In this document: piece after piece, positions 9,439 to 16,688 of the stretch
Numbering within the stretch: position 1 is the first letter of the stretch
Layout of the letters: the number at the start of each line of letters is the position of its first letter
Assembly: GCA_001929475.1 (NCBI GenBank)
Contig: LXFE01000182.1
Span: 1-16,688, forward strand
Direction: 5' to 3'
From: Neolecta irregularis DAH-3
Taxonomy: Eukaryota > Ascomycota > Neolectomycetes > Neolectales > Neolectaceae
DNA length: 16,688 bases
Translations under genes and position numbers: made by a program
Notes under the pieces: generated by a model
Seen by the model: the letters and a program-made list of their open reading frames with translations, nothing else
Databases searched by the model: none
Told to the model about the DNA's origin: nothing

Positions 9439-10731
9439 TTGAAGAGGCGGAAAGAACTAGTCTTCGGTTCAAGCGGTCTTCCGGACCTCAATACTGCCAG
9501 TTTTATGGTCGAGGCAGGTTCATTGGTCGGTCTTACAATTTGTCCGACCTGTATAAGTGGCTCCGAGGCTGTCGCATTGGTGCTTGCAGATCCTTGTGAA
9601 GGCCGATTAAGCGCGTTTCCTATTCTCAAAGATGAAATGGCAACCCTGGCGAGTCTAACTGGTGTTGGCTCTAAGCGGAGTTTGACCACCAGGTTTCATT
9701 TTGCAGCGTCATCGTGGAGAATTGAAAGTTCAAATGAGCCGTAAGTCGGCACAATCGCTCGATGTCGTCAAATTAGACCACAAATGTCGAAGGGGTACAT
9801 TTATGATATGTTTGAGGCCCGTAGAAAGTTTCCAGTTATGGTATCTGATCCCGGTCGGCCTAAGGACTCATACTGAAAATGACTGGGTTTTCAACAAGCA
9901 AGACTAACTGCACTTCAACCCTTTCGGGAGTCAGCTGGTGGTCTGTACAGAAAAAGCTATGCTCGAATTCCTCAGCCAGTATATATCAAGCAAGGGAAAT
10001 CGAAGGATGCTGTATTCTACTAGACCGATTCATCCTTACCTATGAGGTTGAAAGAAAGCACCACTGTATGATGGTGAACTGAGAGAAGTCCGCATAGAAG
10101 AGATGAGAAGTATTCATAGAATCAAAGTCTGATTTCTAGCTTCACGATCAACCTCTTCGATGAAACGTTTAGCGATGTTCTGAAAAGATTATGATTGCCC
10201 TCCGCTTGATAATGAATACAGAGGATTGCCGTCCATCCCTAATTCAAACAGCCTCTTGAACTAGGTCTCAAGTCGTGAAACTGGATTGATTCTGCTCAAC
10301 AGTTTCAAAGACAAAATGTTTACTCCAAGATATTAAAGGTCAACGCCTTCAAAAACGTGGCTTGGGGGAGCTAGGGTAAGCGCCAATACATATTGTCGAA
10401 CGATTGACGTTGCTATCGTAAACCTGAAGTCGGATGACTTCACTAAATCGCCAGGAGGCGTTAGTATGAAACACCGAAGAAATGCTCGAATTAGACATAG
10501 TCCAGTCCCTAGGGCAATGTTCCCTAATTTTCCCTTTCTCCTTAACATAGCTCCGACGATCCGTTATTCTTCCGGCAGTTTCAGCCTACTCATTTGTCAG
10601 CACTGGAGCAAAATACGAAAAACCACATCAGGAAACATTCCATCTTTATCTCAAAATTCCTCCAAGGAACCCCACGCTCCATGTCTGATAAAGGTGGCGT
10701 AAAGAGCAGGCGGCACAAATTTTTATCCTAA
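9439..10731 (+). CDS. unrecognised multi-exon gene
   Basis: I do not recognise the product, but a chain of protein-like segments joined by plausible mini-introns points to a real gene. Best-supported pieces: frame 1 up to 9740 ending WRIESSNEP before a perfect GTAAGT donor; 9777-9853 (SKGYIYDMFEARRKFPVMV); 9899-10011 (PFRESAGGLYRKSYARI); 10055-10126 (APLYDGELREVRIEEM); 10173-10230 (SEKIMIALRLIMNTEDC); 10303-10375 (LLQDIKGQRLQKRGLGEL); and a last exon 10551-10731 (DDPLFFRQFQPTHLSALEQN ... KSRRHKFLS). Introns in this chain are 36, 45, 43, 46 and 72 nt. The 5' end and the exon between 10376 and 10550 are unresolved: frames 2 and 3 both look possible at 10465-10505. The first segment may hold two more frame-neutral introns (9571-9609 and 9663-9707). 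A decaying gene cannot be excluded because no clean start codon is visible after 9330. Confidence 0.5.
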
Positions 10732-10866
10732 TGCAAGCACGTAAATATGTTTCACAGCTCGCTCTCTTCTGTTAACAGCATGCATTTGCTATCCGCTGAA
10801 CATCTTTATAACTATAGACATTTCGCAGAGCTTTTATCTTCATATACTACTTGGAGGATAAGAGCC

Positions 10867-11212
10867 ATGGCCTCTGTCCCACGTGGCGTTATCGCTCGTA
10901 TCGCCCAAACTGGCCCCAATTTTCCTGTTTTTTATTTTTTCGTCTGTTGCTTCCTAACTCATTATTCTCTTAGTTTACTATTTGAAACCTTATTCGCATT
11001 CTAATATCCCAGATCACCTGCCTTTAGCCTCAGAGTTCACAGGTCTGGGCCCTCATGTAATTCCGAAGGCCAAACAGTCCGTTCCTCATTATTCAAAAGC
11101 GATACACTCCCAGAATGGCTGGAAATCAGAATACTTGCATGATGGATTTTTATTATCTTTCATGTCCATCCTGCTCACGCTCTTGGGCCTCAAACGCTCC
11201 TATTTTGGCTAG
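10867..11212 (+). CDS. possible small two-exon gene
   Basis: ATG 10867 sits in a good context (GAGCCATGG) and opens MASVPRGVIARIAQT. A T-rich segment with a perfect CCTAAC branch site and a CTCTTAG acceptor ends at 10973. The following frame, VYYLKPYSHSNIP ... ending TAG at 11210-11212, can be joined only through a GC donor at 10913. The second exon carries a hydrophobic segment near its end (FLLSFMSILLTLLGL), so the product would be about 95 aa with one membrane helix. With a GT donor at 10926 the frame stops after 23 codons. I do not recognise it. Confidence 0.25.
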
Positions 11213-13138
11213 GATATCACATAACCGAATACGAGATCTCTTGATTATCGGTTCTTAGAATCTCTCTGTTTCTAATGATTGCCAGCAGAACGACATTCTA
11301 TGTCGTCATTTTGAATTACGGCCCTATTCCTGTTTCCAGACATCGGAAAGTCCCATGTAGGAATACCACCAAGCGCGCATTTTATCAGATTCAAAGTTAG
11401 AGGGGGGAGCTAGTTCATCTTTTGGACGGATTCCTAGAACCAGTTAGAACCAGCAAAGGCCAAGTGCTGAGATTACTCAGATAACGGAGTATCCTATCCT
11501 TGTACATATCACTTACATTGCAGATGTGATAGCAGAAAGAATCATGACACTCGTTGAGTGTCGCTGCTGCCAGTAACAATTCACTAAACCTGTACAATAG
11601 TCATGCCAGTGATCATTTCCAACAATATTTACAATATGACACAATATCTTCCATCTTTCATATTTAATAACAAATTAGTCATCCCGATCAACGAGTATGA
11701 ATGTATGATTCCTTAAAATCCCCAAATTCGAAACATTCCAACTGGAAAGGCAGTCCGGATAGGGTGATACCCGTCGTATCCACATCTCCGTGCACAGAGA
11801 GTAACTGTCGAAGGACCATAGGAAATAATCGAAGACATCATGAAGGAATATTTAACGACTCTTTTTCTTGAGGGAGAGGACTAGGGCGAAAGCCCTTATA
11901 TAGTTCCGGCAGGGTCGCTACATGTAGGACTCTGAAGAATGAAGATGAATGTGAAGTATGTCTACAATTGTCTTGCGAGACAGTTGAAGAGTAGATCTAT
12001 GAAGACCCCTTTGTATGCATGAATGACCATCTTTTTGGGAAATGTCTCAGGACATTGTTCGGTATTTCAGAAGCATATTCTCCAGGTTCAAAGGCCATTG
12101 CCAGAGAAATAACGCTAGCCGCGCCGAGAGGACGGGCTGTGATTATTTTATGAAGGAACAGTCGTTTTGGAATCGCATATTGTTAGGAAGTGTTCGGATG
12201 AATTAATTTTCAGGAATCGACTGGTCAGAGAACCAGAGCCTACTCGTCAAACTAAATCAAACTATCAGTTTTAATGATTTCTTGATCTGCAATGACATGT
12301 ACATTCGATAAAGCAAAAAAAATAATCAGACAATAAAAGTGAGGGCAATGAAAAACTTGGTTTTTCATTGAAGTAGGCTAGTACATGTGTTCCGCGCGAA
12401 ACGTAAAATCCGCGAAAGGCAAAGGGAAATAACCACCGCCATGAATGAAGTCGACCTTTTTAAGACATGAACAGACACGCAAGATCCATAGCATGTAAAT
12501 GTTAGAGAGGAAAGAGAACACATCTATTATTGCATCACTGAGGAATTCCACATGGAAAATCAAGGAACTGTCAAAAGATGAAAGTATTCTCTGATTCAAT
12601 GCAAGATATTGTACAAAGTAGATTCTGACAGTTCCCATAATTCTGCAAGCTATATTTGATTTACATGAGATCCGAAAAACTTTGCAGCGTCATACGATTA
12701 GCTGATGGTGCAGCTCTCCTTGTAGACTTGCCAATGGGGAGGATGTGGGGGTGGATTCTTAGGATCGAAACGTTTTTCATTGACGATTTGTTGGTTTTCT
12801 TTGAGCATTGTAGAATTAACTAGCATCGTAGAACTGATGAGCCGAAAGACGACAAGAGAGGGGTCTATATAGACAAGCGAGATAATGGATACAAGCCACC
12901 TATTGTCCGTTTGAGTCAAATTTCGAGGTCTCGCGAATTCCAAGACACACAAAATGGATTTTGAAATCAGAAAGAATGCCAAGTTAATCTCAGAAAGGAA
13001 TGCCATTCATATAAATGGCGAAAAAGGAAGTTCAAAATAATAACGATAGCTCTGTGGTTCATGAAAATAATGAATAAAGGCGATCAGAAATGATGATGTT
13101 TCGACAATCAGCAGAGGTATATTCAATATCCAAATCGT
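11213..13138. other. gene-poor intergenic region
   Basis: About 1.9 kb without a gene I can support. Minus-strand frames at 12698-13006 and 12378-12638 are listed with low confidence or rejected. A small hairpin, AGGGC-GAAA-GCCCT, lies at 11883-11896 with a GNRA-type loop but only a 5-bp stem. No box C/D or tRNA pattern with a supporting stem was found. Confidence 0.5.
12698..13006 (-). CDS. possible small membrane protein ORF
   Basis: A 102-codon minus-strand frame whose N-terminal half is hydrophobic (MAFLSEINLAFFLIS ... WLVSIISLVYIDPSLVVF) and whose tail is basic and proline-rich (NPPPHPPHW). This is consistent with one or two membrane helices but I recognise no family. It could be a remnant or a chance frame in AT-rich DNA, about 130 bases beyond the P0 stop codon on the same strand. 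Confidence 0.2.
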   Translation of the reverse strand: MAFLSEINLAFFLISKSILCVLEFARPRNLTQTDNRWLVSIISLVYIDPSLVVFRLISSTMLVNSTMLKENQQIVNEKRFDPKNPPPHPPHWQVYKESCTIS

Positions 13139-14291
13139 CTAATCAAACAAGCCAAATGCCATGTCCTCATCAGACTCCTCTTCTTCCTCAGCAGGCTTGT
13201 CTTCCGGCTTAGCAGACCCGAAGGGTTCAGCCGCAGCAGCTGGAGCGGCCATGGCGAAGGCAGATGGATTAGCAAGATAGCCCTTGATCTAGAGTTGTTG
13301 TCAGTCGTGTTTGATAAAGGAGAAAGAGGGGTACGGGGTCAGTAAAAAATTAGAGTATAGATTTTAGACATCACATTTCAGGTTAAAAGAAACATCATTC
13401 CGCCGTACGAATAGAATAAAACATACCTGTTCGCTGCCGTCAAATGTATAATCTGTCGCAATACTAACGCCGAGGACATTCTTGTAAGAGTTGACGAGAG
13501 AATGCATAACTGAGACAAGAGTGGGGTAACCTGTAGCAAGAGAGATCGAGGCGATAGTGGTCACGGCACTGAGGAAGTGGGAGATCAGAGTATCTTCGGT
13601 GATATCGAGGATCGCGGGATTGAAGACTTGGCCACTGTCAAAAATTTGCTCTACAGTCTAAGCAAGTTACTATTGGGTGTTTTTGAGAGGGAGAGGAACC
13701 ATTCCGTAGGTGAACGGAGAGATGTTGAGCATATTGAGCAAAGTTGCTTCTGAGGGACCAACTTTGTTGCCTGCTTGACAAATGTGTACCTGCGAGATGA
13801 TTTCAATGGTTCCTCTAGAGATCTTTGTAGATATTCCAAGTGCCTGGAAGAAATTGGTCTTCTCAGGACCCATTCCGGTGTTTCCGGGAGGGATATAGAC
13901 ATCTAACGGAGCGATTGCGCCTGATCGTGCAGGAGCGAGGAGTCTATTGGAGACGATTTTCTCTCTGATGACTTTGAGATCGCCGTTGGTGAAGACGAAG
14001 CCAACATTTCCGCGGACATAGGGCAGAAGACGTTCGAATTGGGGGAGTTCGTCCATAAAGTCACGAATTGCCCTTCTGACCATGGTGTTCTTGCCCATGA
14101 GGAGCTTTGCCTCTCCTCTGAGGGACTTGCGGATCTGGTGGAGCTGGTTCGACGATACATTATCGACGCTATCTGGTCAACGGGAGGTGTATGATGGGAA
14201 GATGCGTGACAACTAAGATGGACTTGTATTCCTTGAGGTAGGAGCGGAGTCTGACAAAGTATTCAGACTTTTTTTCTTTTGTGGCCCCCAT
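13139..14291 (-). CDS. RPP0: 60S acidic ribosomal protein P0 (4 exons)
   Basis: P0 anchors the P1/P2 stalk on the large ribosomal subunit at the GTPase-associated centre. Reading the minus strand, exons are 14291-14206, 14168-13700, 13657-13427 and 13288-13139, giving 311 aa, the normal family length. Diagnostic segments are the start [43 protein letters not shown], the [13 protein letters not shown] region, [21 protein letters not shown], and the acidic stalk tail [15 protein letters not shown] that P-proteins share. Intron 1 (37 nt) must use a GC donor to give VVTVDNVSS. Intron 2 is 42 nt. Intron 3 is 138 nt and seems to host a snoRNA. The phrase [17 protein letters not shown] resembles basidiomycete P0 as I recall it. 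The gene is divergent from the DnaJ gene. Confidence 0.97.
13289..13426 (-). other. long third intron of P0
   Basis: A GTATGT ... CTCTAG intron of 138 nt, more than three times the other P0 introns. The excess length is accounted for by a 78-nt box C/D snoRNA candidate inside it; the 3' part has the branch-like CACGACTGAC. Confidence 0.85.
13331..13408 (-). ncRNA. box C/D snoRNA candidate inside P0 intron 3
   Basis: Predicted 2'-O-methylation guide processed from the P0 intron. Reading the minus strand: 5' stem GTACGG (13408-13403), box C ATGATGT (13398-13392; one base off RTGATGA), box D' CTGA (13381-13378), box C' GTGATGT (13374-13368), box D CTGA (13342-13339), 3' stem CCGTAC (13336-13331). 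The stem is a perfect 6 bp and the 78-nt length is typical. The guide next to box D, CTCTAATTTTTT, is complementary over 12 bases to the conserved SSU rRNA sequence AAAAAATTAGAG and would place the methyl group on an A in the A-run, a site I remember as yeast 18S Am796 (snR53). The D' guide shows only a 7-base match (GTTAAAA), which is weak. Confidence 0.82.
14169..14205 (-). other. GC-AG intron, 37 nt, in P0
   Basis: On the minus strand: exon ...GTTGTCAC, intron GCATCT ... GTTGACCAGATAG, exon CGTCGAT. Both GT dinucleotides nearby (TTAGTTGTC) lie in phase 0 and give the wrong frame; only the GC donor restores the conserved VDNVSS segment of P0. Confidence 0.85.
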
Positions 14292-14583
14292 TCTAGCTAT
14301 GTGCGGTCTGCAGACTAGATGGATATTTCAGGCGAAGACGGTGGGTGGGTCGAAAAATGCTGTGACTGCTCAAGCACATGGCGGACACATACCGCACTCC
14401 ACCATACATTGCAAGCGGCTATTCTGCTCGAGAAGCACAGATAGAAGAGAATGTACCTCCATAAATGTAGCTGCATCTGCGAAAGAAGCGCGGCGAAGAC
14501 GGTGGAAGACGCGTCTGCACTTATAACGCCGGTTTGGCAAACTGCAAGACCAGCAGCAACCACCCAACCACCATTTCTCGCCC
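14292..14583. promoter_or_regulatory. divergent P0/DnaJ promoter region
   Basis: Only 292 bases separate the two start codons, so P0 and the DnaJ gene share a bidirectional regulatory region. It has moderate GC with a pyrimidine-rich run before the P0 start on the minus strand. I see no unambiguous heat-shock element or ribosomal-protein motif. Confidence 0.6.
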
Positions 14584-15978
14584 ATGGTCAAAGACACAAA
14601 GGTACTCCTGCGTCCTCTTTTCCAGACTTCTTTGTCTAATTGCCAGTACTACGACAACCTGGGTATCTCGCCTGGCGCCTCTGATACCGACATCAAAAAG
14701 GCCTATCGTAAATTGGCCTTGAAATACCATCCTGACAAGGCACCCTTACCTCCTTTGGATCACCGTTTCTGATCCTTGCAGAACCCTGATGATCCCCACA
14801 AATTCAAGGAAATTTCTCACGCTTACGAAATCCTCTCAGACCCGGAGAAGCGCTCACTCTACGATCAGTATGGTGAGGACGGCCTTTCCAACAAAGGCGG
14901 CATGGGTGGCATGGATGCCGAGGACCTCTTTGCCCAATTCTTTGGTGGAGGCTTCCACGGCACTAGAAATCGCGGCCCACCTCGTGGCAAAGATCTCGTT
15001 CACCCCATAAAAGTCACCCTCGAAGATCTGTATAGGGGTAAAGTCTCAAAATTGGCCCTGCAAAAGAATGTCATCTGCAAGACTTGCGATGGAAGAGGCG
15101 CGAAAGAGGGTTGTGTGAAGAAATGCGCTCACTGTGGCGGAAACGGCGTCAAAATTGTTCATCGACAACTCGGCCCAATGATCCAGAGAGTTCAGATGCA
15201 ATGTCAAGACTGCGAAGCTTCAGGCGAGGTCATCGCCAATAAAGATCGTTGTAAAACCTGTCATGCAAAGAAAGTTGTCTCTGAAAGAAAAATTCTCGAG
15301 GTTTTCTTTTGCCTACTTTTGCTCTGCTTTGCTGAATAATATAGGTCCATATCGACAAGGGTATGTCTGCAAGCGCGCAGGTTCGATTCCAGGGAGAAGG
15401 AGATCAAGCACCTGGTCTCATTCCTGGCGATGTCATCTTTGTTCTCGATGTCGCCCCTCATCCTCGTTTCACTCGCAAAAACGACGATCTTTTCTATGTT
15501 GCAAAGATCGATCTTCTGACTGCTCTTGCAGGTGGAGAGATTTATATTGAGCATCTTGATGAGCGCTGGTTAAGGATTCCTATTCTCGCCGGCGAAGCAA
15601 TCAAACCTGGTGAAATCAAAGTTGTTGAATTTGAAGGAATGCCGGTTCAGCGGCATCATAATAATGGGCAATTATATATTCGGTTTGACGTCGAATTTCC
15701 TGAGTTCGGCCCCTTCTTCCAGTACAACACTAACTGGGGATAGTCCATATTGGACCAAAACTCAAACAATTTCCCTTCTGGAATCCATCCTGCCTCCGCG
15801 AAAGACCGACATCCATCTCCCACCTAAAAAAGCGGTTGTCGATGAAGTTGTTCTGGGTAATGTCGATCCCATGCAACAAGCCCGGGCAAGGGGTGCTGCA
15901 AATGGCGATAGTAAAATGGATGTTGATGATGGTGATGAAGAAGGTGGACAACCAGGTGTTCAATGCGCCCAAAGTTAA
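14584..15978 (+). CDS. YDJ1: class I DnaJ/Hsp40 cochaperone, Ydj1-like (5 exons)
   Basis: Cytosolic Hsp40 that delivers clients to Hsp70 and stimulates its ATPase. Exons 14584-14601, 14647-14739, 14782-15300, 15345-15703 and 15744-15978 give 407 aa; yeast Ydj1 is about that size. The J domain has the catalytic HPD at 34-36. A G/F-rich linker ([19 protein letters not shown]) follows, then four CxxC zinc motifs (136-139, 152-155, 178-181, 194-197) and the client-binding C domain ([21 protein letters not shown]). The tail ends CAQS, a CaaX farnesylation signal like that of Ydj1. Zinc motifs 3 and 4 have Ala where the usual Gly follows the second Cys ([16 protein letters not shown]). Introns are 45, 42, 44 and 40 nt, the second GC-AG. 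Divergent from P0. Confidence 0.96.
14740..14781 (+). other. GC-AG intron, 42 nt, in the DnaJ gene
   Basis: It interrupts KYHPDK / [10 protein letters not shown]. The segment GCACCC ... TTCTGATCCTTGCAG has no GT near its 5' end, is divisible by three and contains an in-frame TGA, so retention would truncate the protein right after the HPD motif. Confidence 0.85.
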
Positions 15979-16044
15979 CTGGTGTATGCCGTTGACAATG
16001 GCGATAAAGGCGGGCAGCCAGGGGTTCAATTTGCTCAAAGTTAA
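15931..16044 (+). repeat. tandem duplication of the DnaJ C-terminal tail
   Basis: The last codons of the DnaJ gene (GGTGGACAACCAGGTGTTCA onward, ending CAAAGTTAAACT-like sequence) are repeated 66 bases downstream, still in frame, ending in a second TAA at 16042-16044. Copy one encodes [11 protein letters not shown]-stop, copy two GGQPGVQFAQS-stop: the second copy has lost the prenylated cysteine (TGC to TTT). There is no start codon of its own, so copy two is probably 3' UTR. Confidence 0.8.
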
Positions 16045-16177
16045 ACTTTTGTTTTTCTTTCTTTTGATGGGTTGTTCGGCGATGATAGAAATGGCTTGAC
16101 TTGCAAATATATATCAAATAGAGTTTTGCTCCTTCCTCACCCCAGCCTGCTATATAATACATTTCTAGTTCTTCGCC
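16045..16177. other. 3' flank of the DnaJ gene
   Basis: AT-rich sequence with T-runs and TATATA-like words that probably includes the DnaJ polyadenylation region. No ORF supported. Confidence 0.4.
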
Positions 16178-16290
16178 AAGGTTACTCAGAGTAAAGGTGT
16201 TGCATCAACAGCGTAGCTTCCCCTCCCTTTATGGGCGACAAAACAGCGACATCAGTGCTTGACTCTAAATTATTTCATCATCGCAACCTT
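16178..16290 (-). ncRNA. box C/D snoRNA candidate downstream of DnaJ
   Basis: Predicted 2'-O-methylation guide. Reading the minus strand: 5' stem AAGGTTGC (16290-16283), box C ATGATGA, a perfect match (16281-16275), box D' CTGA (16255-16252), a degenerate C' TTGATGC (about 16208-16202), box D CTGA (16189-16186), 3' stem GTAACCTT (16185-16178). The terminal stem pairs over 8 bases with one G-T wobble. The D' guide TAGAGTCAAGC is complementary over 11 bases to GCTTGACTCTA, which I remember as part of the conserved LSU rRNA stretch after AAGACCCTGTTGA. The guide beside box D (ACACCTTTACT) matches no rRNA I can recall. At 113 nt it is at the long end for this class. No coding host gene is visible; it may be independent or lie in a non-coding intron. 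Confidence 0.7.
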
Positions 16291-16688
16291 TCTTTTTCCC
16301 ATTGACAAATCCATAGTTTCTTTTTCAAAAACACAGATCATGTAACTGAATTGGATATACCAATTAAACCACACAATCCAAGCTTCCATAAAAAAAAACA
16401 ACCCCACAATCACAAGAGTAAGCCCCATCGAGTTTTAAAACTGCATGACTATCACTCAGGACGAAAAAGGCCGCCCCAAGGGATGCTCATCTCTTTGCGT
16501 GCAAGGGGAGGACAAGCCGTTTTTACACGGCAGTCTTGGGACTACTATATGTCCGGGGACTTTCCCCCGAGCTTTCTTCAAATTTTCCCTCCGAAATTGG
16601 GGGAAAAAAGCGTGGGTATGCTCGGATGCAGTCCTTTGTGTTTGTGATGGGTGTTAAGTGGAAGAAGTTTTCAACATGCCTGTTGTTA
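16291..16688. other. right-end region with three consecutive hairpins
   Basis: No gene recognised. Three perfect or near-perfect hairpins follow each other: GCCGT/ACGGC (16516-16531), CGGGG/CCCCG (16554-16569) and TTTTCCCTC/GGGGGAAAA (16583-16607). A frame at 16445-16657 is open but unlike any protein I know and its composition follows the hairpins. Confidence 0.45.

Noticed and set aside
9339-9689. Minus-strand frame of 116 codons upstream of the Zn2Cys6 gene.
   Set aside because: It overlaps the better-supported plus-strand segments, lacks splice context and shows no known motif.
12378-12638. Minus-strand frame of 86 codons.
   Set aside because: AT-rich region, no recognisable domain, no splice-supported extension; not better than chance.
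12833-12856. Hammerhead-like CTGATGAG ... CCGAAAG on the plus strand.
   Set aside because: Stem II does not pair, the second GAAAC core element is missing and no closing stems I or III are visible.
13089-13097. Perfect box C (ATGATGA) on the plus strand beyond the P0 stop.
   Set aside because: No CTGA box D follows within about 150 bases and there is no terminal stem.
15380-15390. Perfect B box GGTTCGATTCC.
   Set aside because: It lies in a conserved DnaJ exon (encoding QVRFQ) and cannot form a T-arm; a chance match to codon sequence is most likely.

Overview
The window looks like nuclear DNA of a filamentous Dikarya fungus. Evidence is a Zn2Cys6 transcription factor with a fungal-specific middle domain, a long AT-hook TFIIIC-type subunit, and every recognisable gene cut by tiny introns. 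The C-terminal half of ribosomal protein P0 reads more like basidiomycete than ascomycete P0, so Basidiomycota is my inference, from memory and without alignment.

Layout. 1-228: GC-rich 3' end of a probable membrane-protein gene running in from the left. 160-1070: two strongly strand-biased, low-complexity GC blocks (purine-rich, then pyrimidine-rich) around a palindrome-rich spacer; after this the base composition drops to moderate GC. 1621-6939 (+): a 14-exon gene for a TFC3-like B-box-binding TFIIIC subunit of about 1534 residues. 7248-9324 (-): a Zn2Cys6 regulator, convergent with it. About 9439-10731 (+): an unrecognised multi-exon gene, divergent from the regulator. 10732-13138: mostly empty, with weak small ORFs. 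13139-14291 (-): ribosomal stalk protein P0 (311 aa), whose long third intron appears to carry a box C/D snoRNA. 14584-15978 (+): a class I DnaJ/Hsp40 (407 aa) with a CaaX tail, divergent from P0. 16178-16290 (-): a second box C/D snoRNA candidate. 16516-16607: three consecutive hairpins.

Read naively, most genes here seem frameshifted or interrupted by stops. The breaks resolve almost completely into introns of 35-47 nt, with three GC-AG introns among about 24 (P0, DnaJ and the TFIIIC subunit). One junction in the TFIIIC gene (about 2278-2317) does not fit any standard splice-site pair.

A shared theme is RNA and ribosome production: a Pol III assembly factor, a ribosomal stalk protein, a general cytosolic chaperone, and two probable rRNA 2'-O-methylation guides whose guide sequences match conserved SSU and LSU rRNA stretches as I remember them. 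I saw no mobile element, CRISPR array or complete tRNA gene.
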